Part shown: piece after piece, positions 34,359 through 43,486 of the stretch | Layout: the number at the start of each line of letters is the position of its first letter | How positions within the stretch are numbered: position 1 is the stretch's first letter | Assembly: GCA_937925335.1 (NCBI GenBank) | Contig: CALEWY010000056.1 | Span: 17,422 to 81,421, forward strand | Length of the DNA: 64,000 bases | Reading direction: 5' to 3' | From: an uncultured Acidimicrobiales bacterium | GTDB taxonomy: Bacteria > Actinomycetota > Acidimicrobiia > Acidimicrobiales > SZUA-35 | Translations under genes and position numbers: made by a program | The notes under the pieces: generated by a model | Told to the model about the DNA's origin: nothing | The model's database searches: none | Seen by the model: the letters and a program-made list of their open reading frames with translations, nothing else

Positions 34359-35420
34359 ATGTCGACCGCTGCAACGTCCGCGACCATCGAGTGGATCCGG
34401 GCTCTACCCAAGGTTGAGCTACACGTTCACCTCGAAGGATCGATGTCGGTCCAAACCGTGGCTTCGTTGATCGATCGCCACCAGCTCGACTCATCGTCCA
34501 TCTGGCCGGACGGCCTCCCCGACCGCTTCTCGTTCGACGGGTTTCCCGACTTCGCCAAGCAGTTCTTTTTCGGCCTTTCGTTGCTGCGCACCGGCGACGA
34601 TCTCGCCACGATCACGGCCGACCTCGCGGCGACACTCGCCAGCCAGAATGTTCGCTACGCCGAGATCACGACCACTGCGTTCACGCACTTCTTAGCCAAG
34701 GGCGATCGGCAGGGCATGGCTGCAGAGGAGTACCGAGACGGGCTGAACGAGGGGCGCCGACGAGCGGCGGAGCTCGGGGTCGATATCGGTTGGGTGATCG
34801 ACATCCCGCGAGACATCGAGATGCCAGAGAGCGCTGTCACGATCGACTACCTCGAAAGCAACGCAACGCCAGACGGACTCGTTGCGATCGGTCTCGGCGG
34901 CTACGAGGTCGGCTTTCCGGCAGCGCCCTACGCCGAACACTTTGCACGGGCGCGAGCGATCGGACTCCACTCGGTTCCTCACGCAGGGGAGACCGAGGGA
35001 GCTGAGAGTGTGCGATCAGCAATCGACGATCTCGACGCCGAGCGGATCGGGCACGGTGTTCGATGCCTCGAAGATCCTGAACTCGTCGCCGAGTTGGTCG
35101 ATCGAGCGATCATGCTCGAGGTGTGTCCGACATCGAACGATCTGCTGCAGGTCATCGACACGATCGACGACCATCCGCTTCCTCGATTGCGCAAAGCCGG
35201 GCTGCGCGTGTGCCTCAACACCGACGACCCCGGATGGTTTGCAACCGATCTCGTCAACGAGCTCACCGTGGCGACCGAACGACTGGGCGTCGGCCTCGGT
35301 GACCACCTATCGATGCAACGCGATGCCGTGGCCGCGTCGTTCGCGTCCCCCGCAACGAAGCGGCAGACACTTCTCGCCCTCGATGCGATCAGCGATTCGG
35401 ACCAAGGCCCTCACGCCTGA
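34359..35420 (+). CDS. Adenosine deaminase-family protein
   Basis: A 353-residue amidohydrolase with the zinc ligands HVHLEGS (N-terminus), 'SVPHAGE', 'RIGHGVRC' and 'LNTDDPGWF', plus the CPTSN segment of adenosine deaminases. It should deaminate adenosine or a related 6-aminopurine such as aminodeoxyfutalosine. The two cannot be separated from sequence alone. ATG 34359 (MSTAATSATIEWIRALPKVELHVHLEGS) is chosen because it gives the usual length. The frame is open 21 codons further up. A GC-rich hairpin lies just after the stop. Confidence 0.88.
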   Translation: MSTAATSATIEWIRALPKVELHVHLEGSMSVQTVASLIDRHQLDSSSIWPDGLPDRFSFDGFPDFAKQFFFGLSLLRTGDDLATITADLAATLASQNVRYAEITTTAFTHFLAKGDRQGMAAEEYRDGLNEGRRRAAELGVDIGWVIDIPRDIEMPESAVTIDYLESNATPDGLVAIGLGGYEVGFPAAPYAEHFARARAIGLHSVPHAGETEGAESVRSAIDDLDAERIGHGVRCLEDPELVAELVDRAIMLEVCPTSNDLLQVIDTIDDHPLPRLRKAGLRVCLNTDDPGWFATDLVNELTVATERLGVGLGDHLSMQRDAVAASFASPATKRQTLLALDAISDSDQGPHA

Positions 35421-35427
35421 ACGCGAA

Positions 35428-35456
35428 ACTCCCCGCTCCTTTGGAGAGCGGGGAGT
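35428..35456. terminator. Hairpin between convergent deaminase and SHOCT genes
   Basis: An 11-bp perfect stem (ACTCCCCGCTC at 35428-35438 with its complement at 35446-35456) and a 7-base loop. T-runs are weak on both strands, so it may act as a bidirectional terminator or an mRNA 3'-end stabiliser. Confidence 0.65.
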
Positions 35457-35504
35457 GTCGAGAGGCTGACGCCTCGAGGTTCTGTTTGACCGGACGGACC
35501 CGGG

Positions 35505-35891
35505 CTAGATCCGATCGAGGATCTGGAGCCGCTTGCGGTCGTACTCGGACTTCGAAATGAGTCCGTCCTTGTACAACTCGTTCAGCCGCTCGAGCACAGC
35601 CTTGAGATCCGGCGCTGCCTTCTTGCGTTCGGTCGACGCACCGCGGAACTGGCCCGCTTGCCCACCACCACCGCCGCCGGCGCCGGGTGTGCCGGAGCCG
35701 CCGCCTCGAATCGGCTTGCCTCGATACATCCGGACCTCACCACCACCATCGTTCGATGGTGCTGAGTTGGCTCGTCGATCTTCTTGAGGCGCAGCGGGTG
35801 CTTCGCCTCGCTCGCGACGTTCCTGTTCATCTTGCAGCGCCTGTTGTGAGCGGCGCAAGAGTTCGAGATCACGTTGTCGTCGATCGCTCAT
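35505..35891 (-). CDS. Small SHOCT-domain protein
   Basis: 128 residues. The N-terminus is a charged helix (MSDRRQRDLELLRRSQQALQDEQERRERG), probably coiled. The middle is a Gly-rich, disordered linker (GGGSGTPGAGGGGGGQAG). The C-terminus is a SHOCT (short C-terminal) motif: LKAVLERLNELYKDGLISKSEYDRKRLQILDRI. SHOCT helices usually mediate oligomer formation. No membrane segment is present. It is 55 bp downstream of the ammonium transporter on the same strand and could be cotranscribed with it. Confidence 0.85.
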   Translation of the reverse strand: MSDRRQRDLELLRRSQQALQDEQERRERGEAPAAPQEDRRANSAPSNDGGGEVRMYRGKPIRGGGSGTPGAGGGGGGQAGQFRGASTERKKAAPDLKAVLERLNELYKDGLISKSEYDRKRLQILDRI

Positions 35892-35946
35892 TGGTGTGGC
35901 CTTTGTCCGAAGGTTTCAGCGAAGTAGCAGGGTGGATGGAAGACGA

Positions 35947-37368
35947 TCAGACCGTCTCGTCGATCCAAGAAAGATCGTCGAGGAGGTCGTCGATCGAGGC
36001 GATGTCGGCGACGCCGGCATCCTCGTACTCGACGTAGTCGTCGTTGTAAGCAGGAGTGGAGTGCTCGGCAAGGTCGAGGCCGGCCATCTCGTCTTCGACC
36101 GAGACTCGGAGCTGTCCGAGGCTCTTGAGGACGGAGAAGAGCACGCCGGTACCGATGGCCGAGAAGGTCATGACGGTCACCACACCAGCGATCTGGGAGA
36201 GCATGAGGCTCATGCCACCGCCGTAGAGCAGACCAGCAGGTCCGTCGCCATTTGCCTGAACGTCAGGGTCGGCGAGGATGCCGATGGCCAGGGTGCCGAA
36301 GACACCGCAGAAGAGGTGGACGGGCACCGCGCCGACGGGATCGTCGATGCGAAGACGGTCGAGGAGGAGCACACCGTTGGTGGCGATCATGCCGGCGAAG
36401 AGGCCGACGACCATTGCTCCAAAGATGGAGAGCGTGGTTGCGCCGGCGGTAATACCCACCAGGCCGCCGAGCACGCCGTTACCGATGAGGGTGACGTCCG
36501 GAGTCTTCAAGGTGAGCCATGAAGCCATGGTTGCGCCAATACCGCCAGCAGCGGCACCGAGTGCGGTCACGGCCACAACCTGGCCGATGAGGAGGTCGGC
36601 TGCGAGGAGCGAGCCGCCGTTGAAGCCGAACCAGCCGACGAGGAGAATGAAGACTCCGAGGATGGCGAGGGGCAGGTTATGGCCCGGGATCGGGGTTGAG
36701 TTGCCGTCGGCGTCGTAGCGGCCGATACGTGGGCCGAGGATGAGGGCACCAACGAGGGCAGCCATGCCGCCGGTTGTGTGGACCACGGTGCCACCGGCGA
36801 AGTCGACGAACGGGGTATCGAGCTTGGAGAGCCAACCGCCACCCCAGACCCAGGACACGACCACGGGGTACAAGAACGCCGAGATGCCGATCGAGTAGGC
36901 GAAGTAAGCGCTGAACTTCACTCGCTCAGCCACCGCACCAGACAAGATGGTCGAGGCCGCAGCGGCGAAGCCCATCATGTAGAAGAAGTGGACCGGCGTG
37001 GTCAGGTTCTCGGCGAGAGGAGCCGGCGTGGTGGGGGAAGCCCACTGCCAGGCCCAGCCGATGTAGTCAGCGCCGTTGAAGGCAATGTGGTAGCCGACGA
37101 GGGCGAAGCCCGTTGCACCGACGATGAAGTCCATAAGGTTCTTCAACATCATGTGGGCGGCGTTCTTGGCACGGGTCAAACCGGCCTCAACCATGGCGAA
37201 GCCAGCCTGCATGAACACCACGAGGGCGCCACAAACCAGCACAAAGGCGTTGTCGAGGAGCACCAGCGTGCTGCCTGACGTTTCTGCGCCCTGTGCAGCG
37301 GCTGGTGCGGCGGTTACCGCAACGAGCGCTGCGGCAAGGGCCGCCATTCGAGTGAGCTTCTTCTTCAT
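35947..37368 (-). CDS. amt: Ammonium transporter (Amt family)
   Basis: A 473-residue membrane protein with a cleavable signal (MKKKLTRMAALAAALVAVTAAPAAAQG) and eleven predicted helices. The pore twin-His pair is visible as VVHTTGG and VPVHLFCG. 'DFIVGATGFALVGYHIAF' and 'GGGWLSKLDTPFVDFAGGTVVH' are family signatures. It imports ammonium across the inner membrane. The C-terminal tail (about 60 residues, acidic, 'YNDDYVEYEDAGVADIASIDDLL') is longer than usual and unlike the PII-binding tail. No glnB/glnK gene follows; instead a SHOCT protein is next. Confidence 0.95.
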   Translation of the reverse strand: MKKKLTRMAALAAALVAVTAAPAAAQGAETSGSTLVLLDNAFVLVCGALVVFMQAGFAMVEAGLTRAKNAAHMMLKNLMDFIVGATGFALVGYHIAFNGADYIGWAWQWASPTTPAPLAENLTTPVHFFYMMGFAAAASTILSGAVAERVKFSAYFAYSIGISAFLYPVVVSWVWGGGWLSKLDTPFVDFAGGTVVHTTGGMAALVGALILGPRIGRYDADGNSTPIPGHNLPLAILGVFILLVGWFGFNGGSLLAADLLIGQVVAVTALGAAAGGIGATMASWLTLKTPDVTLIGNGVLGGLVGITAGATTLSIFGAMVVGLFAGMIATNGVLLLDRLRIDDPVGAVPVHLFCGVFGTLAIGILADPDVQANGDGPAGLLYGGGMSLMLSQIAGVVTVMTFSAIGTGVLFSVLKSLGQLRVSVEDEMAGLDLAEHSTPAYNDDYVEYEDAGVADIASIDDLLDDLSWIDETV

Positions 37369-37624
37369 GTCATTCGGTCCTTATCAGCAATGAAGATTGG
37401 GCCGATCCAAAGCCGGCCTACCCCTGATGCATCGGACGCTCACGGCGAATCCTGAGTTGTTTCGTCGATTCGATGCTGCGAATAGGCCAAACGTCTGGGC
37501 GCGTTCGAGCGTTGGGACGCGCCGCTTCAGCGAATCTGCACGACTTCTCCGGCGAACGAACCCAAGAGCTCGCACATCTCTTGCCGTGCACGGCACTGGG
37601 CGCTGGATCTGCCCGACTCGGGGG

Positions 37625-38632
37625 TTAGCCGATCTCCCAGATTGTGGTGTCACCCTTCAACAGTGTTGGTGGAACCATGGTGGTGGTTGGTGCTTCTCCG
37701 CCTGCCAACTGCGACACCAACACGTCCACCACCGTCTCAGCCAGCACATCGAATGGCTGAATGATCGACGTGATCGTGAATCCGAGGTGTTGGTGCATAG
37801 ACGAGCCATCGAAGCCGACGACGGCGATGTCGCCGGGAATGTCGACGCTGCGCTCACGGGCTCGGTCGATAAATCCGATCGCCATTTCGTCGTTCGCCGC
37901 GAACACCGCGTCGGGCGCTGCGCCGAGCACGTCATCAGCGATGTCGTACCCAACGCCGCGACGGAAGTTGCCGACGAACACCAGCGATTCGTCGACGGTG
38001 AGGCCTCGTTGTTCATGAGCGGTCCGGTAGCCCGCAAGCCGGAGCGAGGCATCGACGCGGCCAAGCGTGCCCGTGATGGTGGCGATGCGAGAACATCCGG
38101 AGTCGAGCAAGTGGCCGACAAGCGCCGCCGCCGACTCGAGGTTCTCGACATCGACGCTGTAGATCTCGGGTCGTTCCGGATGGGCACCAACGAGCACGGA
38201 TGGAACGTTCGATGCCAAGAGATCCTCGATCCATGGCTCACCGACCACCACCGAACTGATGATGACGCCATCGACCAGCCCGTCGCGCACCATGTTGCGA
38301 GTCGACGTTGTTTGGTTTGGCTCTTTCATCAAGAGCATCAGCCCGTGATCGCGCGAGGCCGCAGCTCGGGCGACCGACTCGACGAGTGAGGTTGCGTAGG
38401 GGTCGTCGTGCAGACGGTCGGTGCCGAGTACCAACCCGATCACCGATGCGCTGCCACCGGCAAGGTTCGCCGCCGCGCGGTTCCGTCGATAGTCGAGCGA
38501 CTTGGCCGCTTGGGCCACCCGTTCGCGCACATCGTCACGAACGCCGGGCCGGCCATTGAGAGCACGGGAGGCGGCAGCTCTCGAAACACCCGCAGCGCGA
38601 GCGACATCATCAAGCGTGACCACGTCGGCCAT
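37625..38632 (-). CDS. LacI-family transcriptional regulator (CelR-like)
   Basis: 335 residues. The LacI headpiece is VTLDDVARAAGVSRAAASRALNGRPGVRDDVRERVAQAAKSLDYRRN, followed by the hinge helix region and a periplasmic-binding-protein-like sugar domain (VIGLVLGTDRLHDDPYATSLVESVARAAASRDHGLMLL, 'IAVVGFDGSSMHQHLGFTITSI'). It is divergent from the GH1 beta-glucosidase gene. A perfect 14-bp operator of the CelR type stands between them, so it probably represses the beta-glucosidase until a beta-glucoside such as cellobiose appears (inference). Confidence 0.93.
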   Translation of the reverse strand: MADVVTLDDVARAAGVSRAAASRALNGRPGVRDDVRERVAQAAKSLDYRRNRAAANLAGGSASVIGLVLGTDRLHDDPYATSLVESVARAAASRDHGLMLLMKEPNQTTSTRNMVRDGLVDGVIISSVVVGEPWIEDLLASNVPSVLVGAHPERPEIYSVDVENLESAAALVGHLLDSGCSRIATITGTLGRVDASLRLAGYRTAHEQRGLTVDESLVFVGNFRRGVGYDIADDVLGAAPDAVFAANDEMAIGFIDRARERSVDIPGDIAVVGFDGSSMHQHLGFTITSIIQPFDVLAETVVDVLVSQLAGGEAPTTTMVPPTLLKGDTTIWEIG

Positions 38633-38743
38633 TCGATCTCCCAGTGCACGAGTGAGCGTTGCCGCTCACAGGACTCTCGAAGAATGTACGACATTCGAAC
38701 CGCTCAGAGCCCCGATGGGTAAACGAGCACCTCGGAGTTGTGG

Positions 38744-38757
38744 TGGAAGCGCTTCCA
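38744..38757 (+). promoter_or_regulatory. LacI/CelR-type operator
   Basis: TGGAAGCGCTTCCA is a perfect 14-bp palindrome 43 bp upstream of the beta-glucosidase start. The Thermobifida fusca cellulase regulator CelR binds TGGGAGCGCTCCCA, which differs at two symmetric positions. Its placement between the divergent lacI-type gene and the GH1 gene supports it as the operator. Confidence 0.82.
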
Positions 38758-38799
38758 TGAAAGACTGTCACTTCCCTTCGAAGAGTCAAAGCTGCAGAC

Positions 38800-40200
38800 G
38801 TGAACGATCTCGACGCCACTTCCCCCGCGCCCCAAGGCGCTCCTTCAGTACGAAAGAACTTCCCTGACGGGTTCATCTGGGGATCCGCCACCAGTTCATT
38901 CCAGATCGAAGGGGCGACAGGAGAAGACGGCCGAGCGCCGAGCATCTGGGACACGTTCTGCGCCGAACCCGGACGAATCCTCGACGGATCGAACGGCGAC
39001 ATGGCGTGTGATCATTACAACCGCTTCAAAGAAGACGTCGCGCTGATCAAGTCGCTCGGTTTTGACGCCTACCGCTTCTCAATCGCATGGCCACGGGTGA
39101 TCCCGACCGGCACGGGAGCCGTCAACGAAGCGGGCCTCAATTTCTACGAACAGCTCGTCGATGAGCTGCTTGCAAACGACATCACTCCCCTTCCAACGCT
39201 CTATCACTGGGATCTCCCCCAGGTGCTCGAAGACGCCGGCGGCTGGGTCAACCGTGACACCGCACTGGCTTTTGCCGACTACGCAGCCGTGGTCGTCGAA
39301 CGCCTCGGTGATCGAGTGCAAACCTGGACCACACTCAACGAGCCGTTCGTGTCAGCGAACCATGGCTACGTCACCGGCGAGCACGCCCCCGGCCACACAT
39401 CGATGGCCGAAGGCTTTGCCGCATCACACCACCTGCTTCTCGCTCACGGCCTCGCTGGTCGACGCATTCGCGAGCTCGCGCCCGATGCTCGTTTGGCCAT
39501 CGTGATCAACTTCACGCCGATCGAACCCGCCACGACGAGCAACGCCGATGTTGTGGCTGCCTACCACCAGAACAATCTGGAGAACCGGTGGTACGCCGAC
39601 CCGATCGCCGGGCTCGGCTATCCAATCGACACCGCTCGCTACCACCGCTGGGAGCAGGACGAAGTGCGTCCTGGCGACATGGAGACCATCGCGATTCCGA
39701 TCGACCTCCTCGGCATCAACTTCTACACACGAAGCATCGTGCAGGCCGAGGGTGACTACGAACTTCCCGAAGGCACACCTCAAAACACGATGGGTTGGGA
39801 GATTCATCCGCCGAGCCTTGGCGAACTCTTGCGCGGGCTCCACGAGCGATACGACTTCCCGAGCATGCTGATCACCGAGAACGGCGCCCCGATGCCGGAC
39901 CGAATTCGCAAGGACGGACGCATCGAAGATGACGATCGCCTCGACTACATCCGCCAGCACTTGGCCCAGGTCCACGGAGCGATCGAAGCCGGGTGCCCGA
40001 TCGAGGGCTACCTCGTCTGGTCGCTCTTCGACAACTTCGAATGGGCCTGGGGGTATGGCCCACGATTTGGCATCGTCGAGGTCGATTTTGAGACCCAGGA
40101 ACGGACGCCGAAAAAGAGTGCCGAATGGTTCTCCGCAACCGCCGACGCCAACGGATTCGACCTTCCGGATCCCACTCGGTGGGCGCCAACAGAGGATTGA
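38800..40200 (+). CDS. GH1 beta-glucosidase
   Basis: A 466-residue glycoside hydrolase family 1 enzyme, cytoplasmic (no signal peptide). FIWGSATSSFQIEGA is the N-terminal family signature. The acid/base Glu is in TLNEPFV and the nucleophile Glu in ITENGAPM. It cleaves terminal beta-glucosides such as cellobiose to glucose. GTG 38800 is the start; no clear ribosome site is seen. A CelR-like operator at 38744 suggests substrate-induced expression by the divergent LacI regulator. A GH5 gene elsewhere in the window could feed it with oligosaccharides (inference). Confidence 0.94.
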   Translation: MNDLDATSPAPQGAPSVRKNFPDGFIWGSATSSFQIEGATGEDGRAPSIWDTFCAEPGRILDGSNGDMACDHYNRFKEDVALIKSLGFDAYRFSIAWPRVIPTGTGAVNEAGLNFYEQLVDELLANDITPLPTLYHWDLPQVLEDAGGWVNRDTALAFADYAAVVVERLGDRVQTWTTLNEPFVSANHGYVTGEHAPGHTSMAEGFAASHHLLLAHGLAGRRIRELAPDARLAIVINFTPIEPATTSNADVVAAYHQNNLENRWYADPIAGLGYPIDTARYHRWEQDEVRPGDMETIAIPIDLLGINFYTRSIVQAEGDYELPEGTPQNTMGWEIHPPSLGELLRGLHERYDFPSMLITENGAPMPDRIRKDGRIEDDDRLDYIRQHLAQVHGAIEAGCPIEGYLVWSLFDNFEWAWGYGPRFGIVEVDFETQERTPKKSAEWFSATADANGFDLPDPTRWAPTED

Positions 40201-40284
40201 GTGACAAACGTCACGCGTCATGGTCTGAACGCTGCGTGAACAGCTATTTCATCAAGACCACTTACGATGTATGGTCAGTCCGTT

Positions 40285-40370
40285 ACATTCGTGGCCGCCG
40301 GGAGTGTTGCCGCCGCTCCTCCCGGCGGCCTCGAATGTCACCGGGCAATACCTTTGAGACCAGGTCTCAA
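40285..40370. other. Long hairpin plus 17-bp palindrome between convergent genes
   Basis: Arms 40285-40304 and 40319-40338 pair over 19 of 20 positions (ACATTCG and GGCCGCCGGGAG with their complements, one T:T mismatch) around a 14-base loop. A perfect palindrome TTGAGACC-A-GGTCTCAA (40354-40370) follows, resembling a TetR-type operator. Both lie in the gap between the GH1 and MftF-like genes. There is no T-run, so a simple terminator is not certain. It may be a small RNA or a regulatory site. Confidence 0.55.
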
Positions 40371-40465
40371 TCCTGTCGGTGTTTCTCGTCGGGACAAGCG
40401 TTCCAGACGGACGTCGTTTGACGGCGTGCTCGGCTGCCACCAGCTGGCTCATGGCGCCATCCGGC

Positions 40466-42001
40466 TTACGACGGCGAGACGATGAGCTCGCTGAGCCGTT
40501 GGAAGCGAATCAGGACTGCTCGTAGCGAGCGGGTGTCGAACATGCCTCGCCACTGACCGGCTGCGTACGCTGCGTCGTCGGCGCCGCGGATGAAGAACCA
40601 TTCGACCAGGTTCATCTCAGGCCGCTCATCGAACCACTCCAACAGTGGCGGCAGCACCGCGACAAGGGCGGCGAAACGACGCGCCCGCTGCGACACGACA
40701 GCACCGACGATCACCCCCGGGAGCCACGATCGCCGGCTTGTCATTGCGAGCTCGTTGCCCGCAACAAGGGTGCCAACACCAGCGAGCCTGGCCGACTCTT
40801 TGGCGGGGTCCGCAACGATCGGCCAGAGCAGCGCGGCGAGGCCGCCGACCGAAACGAGAACCGATGCCACGCCAAGCGCCGGGCGAGCTCTACCTCCCGA
40901 ACAGATCAAGAACCACGCCGCAATACTCCACGGGCTGGTCTCGATCGCGACGACATGGTCAGGGTGCATCGTTGCCAGCTCGGCGTTGCTGCGTCCGTAG
41001 CTGAACCGCTGCTCAATCCATCGGCGCATTGTTGGCCGGGGTGGATGATGCACGACCGTGGTCGGTTCGTAGCGAACGGATTGTGAGCTGGCATCCAATC
41101 GCCAGGCAAGGTCAACATCCTCGCCGCGGGTCAACCCGTCGACAAAGCCGCCGACCGACTCAAGCGACTTGCGGCGAACGCCGAGCAGTGCCGTCGGGAC
41201 AAAGGGCACGCGGCTTCTCGGCCGAACCGCAGCTCGAGCGGATCCGCGGTCGAGTGACGGTCGCGCGGCTTCGTACCGCTGGATGAGCGTTGCTTGAGCG
41301 GCGGGCAGTGAGGACCGAACTCGAGGAGCAACAGCGGCAACGGTTGGATGGTGGGCCAAGAAGCTACCGAGCTGTTCGAAGACGAGCGACGAGCTCGCCT
41401 CAGAGGCGTTCACGTCGACATCAGCGTCGAGAAACACAACAAGCTCCGCTGCGCCCCGACGCCATCCAACGTTGCGAGCGGTCGCTGCTCCGCTCGTCGA
41501 CTGTTGCCGGACAAGGTCGACGCCACTTGGCAACGACGCCAGATCGATCGCCGGCACCGATCCATCGTCGACCACGGTGACCGACGCGAACCGCTCGATC
41601 GCCAGGCCGGCAAGCGTGGACGCCAACGACGTTCGCTCCGGCGAGTCCGCAGTCGAGGCGAAGATGGGAATCACCATGTCGATCGAGCCGAGTCGGTCGA
41701 TCCTCTTGGTTCGGTCGCGCTCACCCGGCGCGGTCTGGCCGAGTCGCGGGTGCACGAAACCGGCATTGAGCAACCACGCGAGAAAGCTGGGATCGCCTGA
41801 ACCAGCTTCGCTGACATCCGAGTCTCCAAGGGTCGCTCGACCGAGAGCGGAGTCAAGCTGACCGGTTTGGTCAGCGGTGAGCACCACGACTCGCAGCGGT
41901 GAACCGCCGAGCAGGGTCGACCCGCTTCTTCCCGGCGGCTCGACGCGACGTACGCCGGGGTCCAGCTCGAGCTCCATCGCGCTCATCGTAGAGAACACCA
42001 T
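40466..42001 (-). CDS. MftF-like family 2 glycosyltransferase (mycofactocin system type)
   Basis: A 511-residue protein. The N-terminus (LDPGVRR...LLGGSPLRVVVLT) is the short leader domain of mycofactocin glycosyltransferases. The GT2 domain follows: VIPIFAST, VTVVDDGS, STSGAATARNVGW, VVFLDADVDV, 'FVPTALLGVRRKSLESVGGFVDGLTRGEDVDLAWRL' and 'VRYEPTTVVHHPPRPTMRRWIEQRFSYGRSNAELA'. Hydrophobic helices occupy the C-terminal third, so it is likely membrane-associated. MftF adds glucose units to the mycofactocin cofactor. No mftA-E genes are in the window. ATG 42001 has AAGGAG 5 bases upstream. The P450 next door is divergent. Confidence 0.75.
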   Translation of the reverse strand: MVFSTMSAMELELDPGVRRVEPPGRSGSTLLGGSPLRVVVLTADQTGQLDSALGRATLGDSDVSEAGSGDPSFLAWLLNAGFVHPRLGQTAPGERDRTKRIDRLGSIDMVIPIFASTADSPERTSLASTLAGLAIERFASVTVVDDGSVPAIDLASLPSGVDLVRQQSTSGAATARNVGWRRGAAELVVFLDADVDVNASEASSSLVFEQLGSFLAHHPTVAAVAPRVRSSLPAAQATLIQRYEAARPSLDRGSARAAVRPRSRVPFVPTALLGVRRKSLESVGGFVDGLTRGEDVDLAWRLDASSQSVRYEPTTVVHHPPRPTMRRWIEQRFSYGRSNAELATMHPDHVVAIETSPWSIAAWFLICSGGRARPALGVASVLVSVGGLAALLWPIVADPAKESARLAGVGTLVAGNELAMTSRRSWLPGVIVGAVVSQRARRFAALVAVLPPLLEWFDERPEMNLVEWFFIRGADDAAYAAGQWRGMFDTRSLRAVLIRFQRLSELIVSPS

Positions 42002-42161
42002 CGACGCTCCTTGCTCGTCAACCGACTCACCATCAGCCAGGCGGCTTCGGCTGACTGATCCTTGACCGAGCATTCACGTTTGTGAAACGGTTCACAAAGC
42101 CCACGGGACGGCAACTCTCGGCCCAGCAATGCGCTGGGTCGACAAAACAAGGAGCGCGGCA

Positions 42162-43457
42162 ATGCCGAAAGCACTGCGCAAGGAACAGGTTCTGATTCCT
42201 CTCGTACGAGCGGTGGCCCACCGACCTCGTCTTGCCGAGTTCGTCTTCAGCCGAGACCGATGGGGCAACCCGCTGGCCGACGATGTGATGGCCAACCCCT
42301 ACCCGATGGCAGAGTTGATGCGGGCCGACGGACCCGTCGCCTACCACGCGCTCTATCAGCAGTATTTCATCACCGGATACGACGAAGCGAAACAAGCGTT
42401 GTCGGCCGACACGGTTTCGACGAGCGGCCAGATCGATGTGCTGATGACCGTTCGCCCCTACAACAAGTTGTCTCGTGAGGCTGAGTTCTTCATGCGGAAC
42501 TTCCTCGTCGTTGTCGACCCTCCCGATCACGGCCGACTTCGCCGCCTCGTGAGCAAAGCCTTCACCCCGCGCCGAATCGCCGAGCTCGAACCGCGCGTGC
42601 AGGAACTCGCCGATGGCCTCGTCAACGACCTCGTTGCGTCGGGCGACGCGAACCCTGATGTCGTCACCGGCCTCACGCTGCCGCTGCCGATCAACGTGAT
42701 CGCCGACATGTTGGGCATCCCCGAGGAACGATGGGCATGGACCCGATCGACAACCGAGATGGCGGCAGCGATGTTCGATGCGCTCGACGGCTTCGATGCG
42801 GACGCCGTCAACGCGCAGTTCGTGGACATGTTCGAGTACTACGGCGAGTTGGCCGAGGAGCGCCGTCAACATCCGAAGGACGACTTGATCACCGCGTTGG
42901 TGCAGGCCGAGGACGACGGCGATCAGCTCACGAACGACGAGCTGATCACGATGGTCATTCTCCTGATGGGTGCCGGCCACGAAACGACCGCTGGGATCCT
43001 CGGCAACTCGATCGTTGCGCTCGCTGATCATCCCGAGGAGCGAGCGAAGTTGCTCGCCAATCCCGAGCTGTGGCCGAACGCTGTGGAGGAACTCATCCGA
43101 TTCGACACGTCGGTGAAGATCAGTCCCCGCCAAGCGGCGGTCGACATGATGGTTGGCGACACCGAGATCAAGGCCGGGTCCAACATGTTGATCTCGCTGC
43201 TCGGCGCGAACCGAGACCCGCGCCGATTCGATCGGCCAAACGAGCTCATCGTGGATCGAGACGATCCACGTCCGCTGTCGTTCAGCCACGGCATCCATCA
43301 CTGCTTGGGCGCAGCGTTGGCCCGCATGGAGGTGCGTGTTGGACTCCAAGCATTCCTCAACGTCTATGGCGAGTACACGATCGATCGAGACTCGCTGGCT
43401 TGGAAGCATTCGGGCACATTCCGAGCCCCGACTAACCTCCGGGTGCATGCTGGCTGA
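42162..43457 (+). CDS. Cytochrome P450
   Basis: A 431-residue soluble P450. The heme-ligand loop is FSHGIHHCLGAALARME with Cys381. The I-helix oxygen motif is GAGHETT and the K-helix ExxR is EELIR. The substrate pocket gives no clue to the compound oxidised, and no ferredoxin or reductase gene is adjacent. ATG 42162 is preceded by AAGGAG 7 bases upstream. An in-frame ATG at 42129 has no such support. Conservons in Streptomyces often carry a P450 (cvnE), but this gene is 10 kb from the conservon, so a link is only a guess. Confidence 0.93.
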   Translation: MPKALRKEQVLIPLVRAVAHRPRLAEFVFSRDRWGNPLADDVMANPYPMAELMRADGPVAYHALYQQYFITGYDEAKQALSADTVSTSGQIDVLMTVRPYNKLSREAEFFMRNFLVVVDPPDHGRLRRLVSKAFTPRRIAELEPRVQELADGLVNDLVASGDANPDVVTGLTLPLPINVIADMLGIPEERWAWTRSTTEMAAAMFDALDGFDADAVNAQFVDMFEYYGELAEERRQHPKDDLITALVQAEDDGDQLTNDELITMVILLMGAGHETTAGILGNSIVALADHPEERAKLLANPELWPNAVEELIRFDTSVKISPRQAAVDMMVGDTEIKAGSNMLISLLGANRDPRRFDRPNELIVDRDDPRPLSFSHGIHHCLGAALARMEVRVGLQAFLNVYGEYTIDRDSLAWKHSGTFRAPTNLRVHAG

Positions 43458-43486
43458 CGCTGACGAAATCCAACAAGAGGTGTTGC

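Noticed and set aside
35428..35456. Riboswitch or RNA thermometer after the deaminase gene
   Set aside because: A simple hairpin between convergent genes; a transcript end explains it.
29451..43457. P450 at 42162 as the cvnE member of the conservon
   Set aside because: It is about 10 kb from the conservon, on the other strand and next to unrelated genes. Proximity does not support membership.
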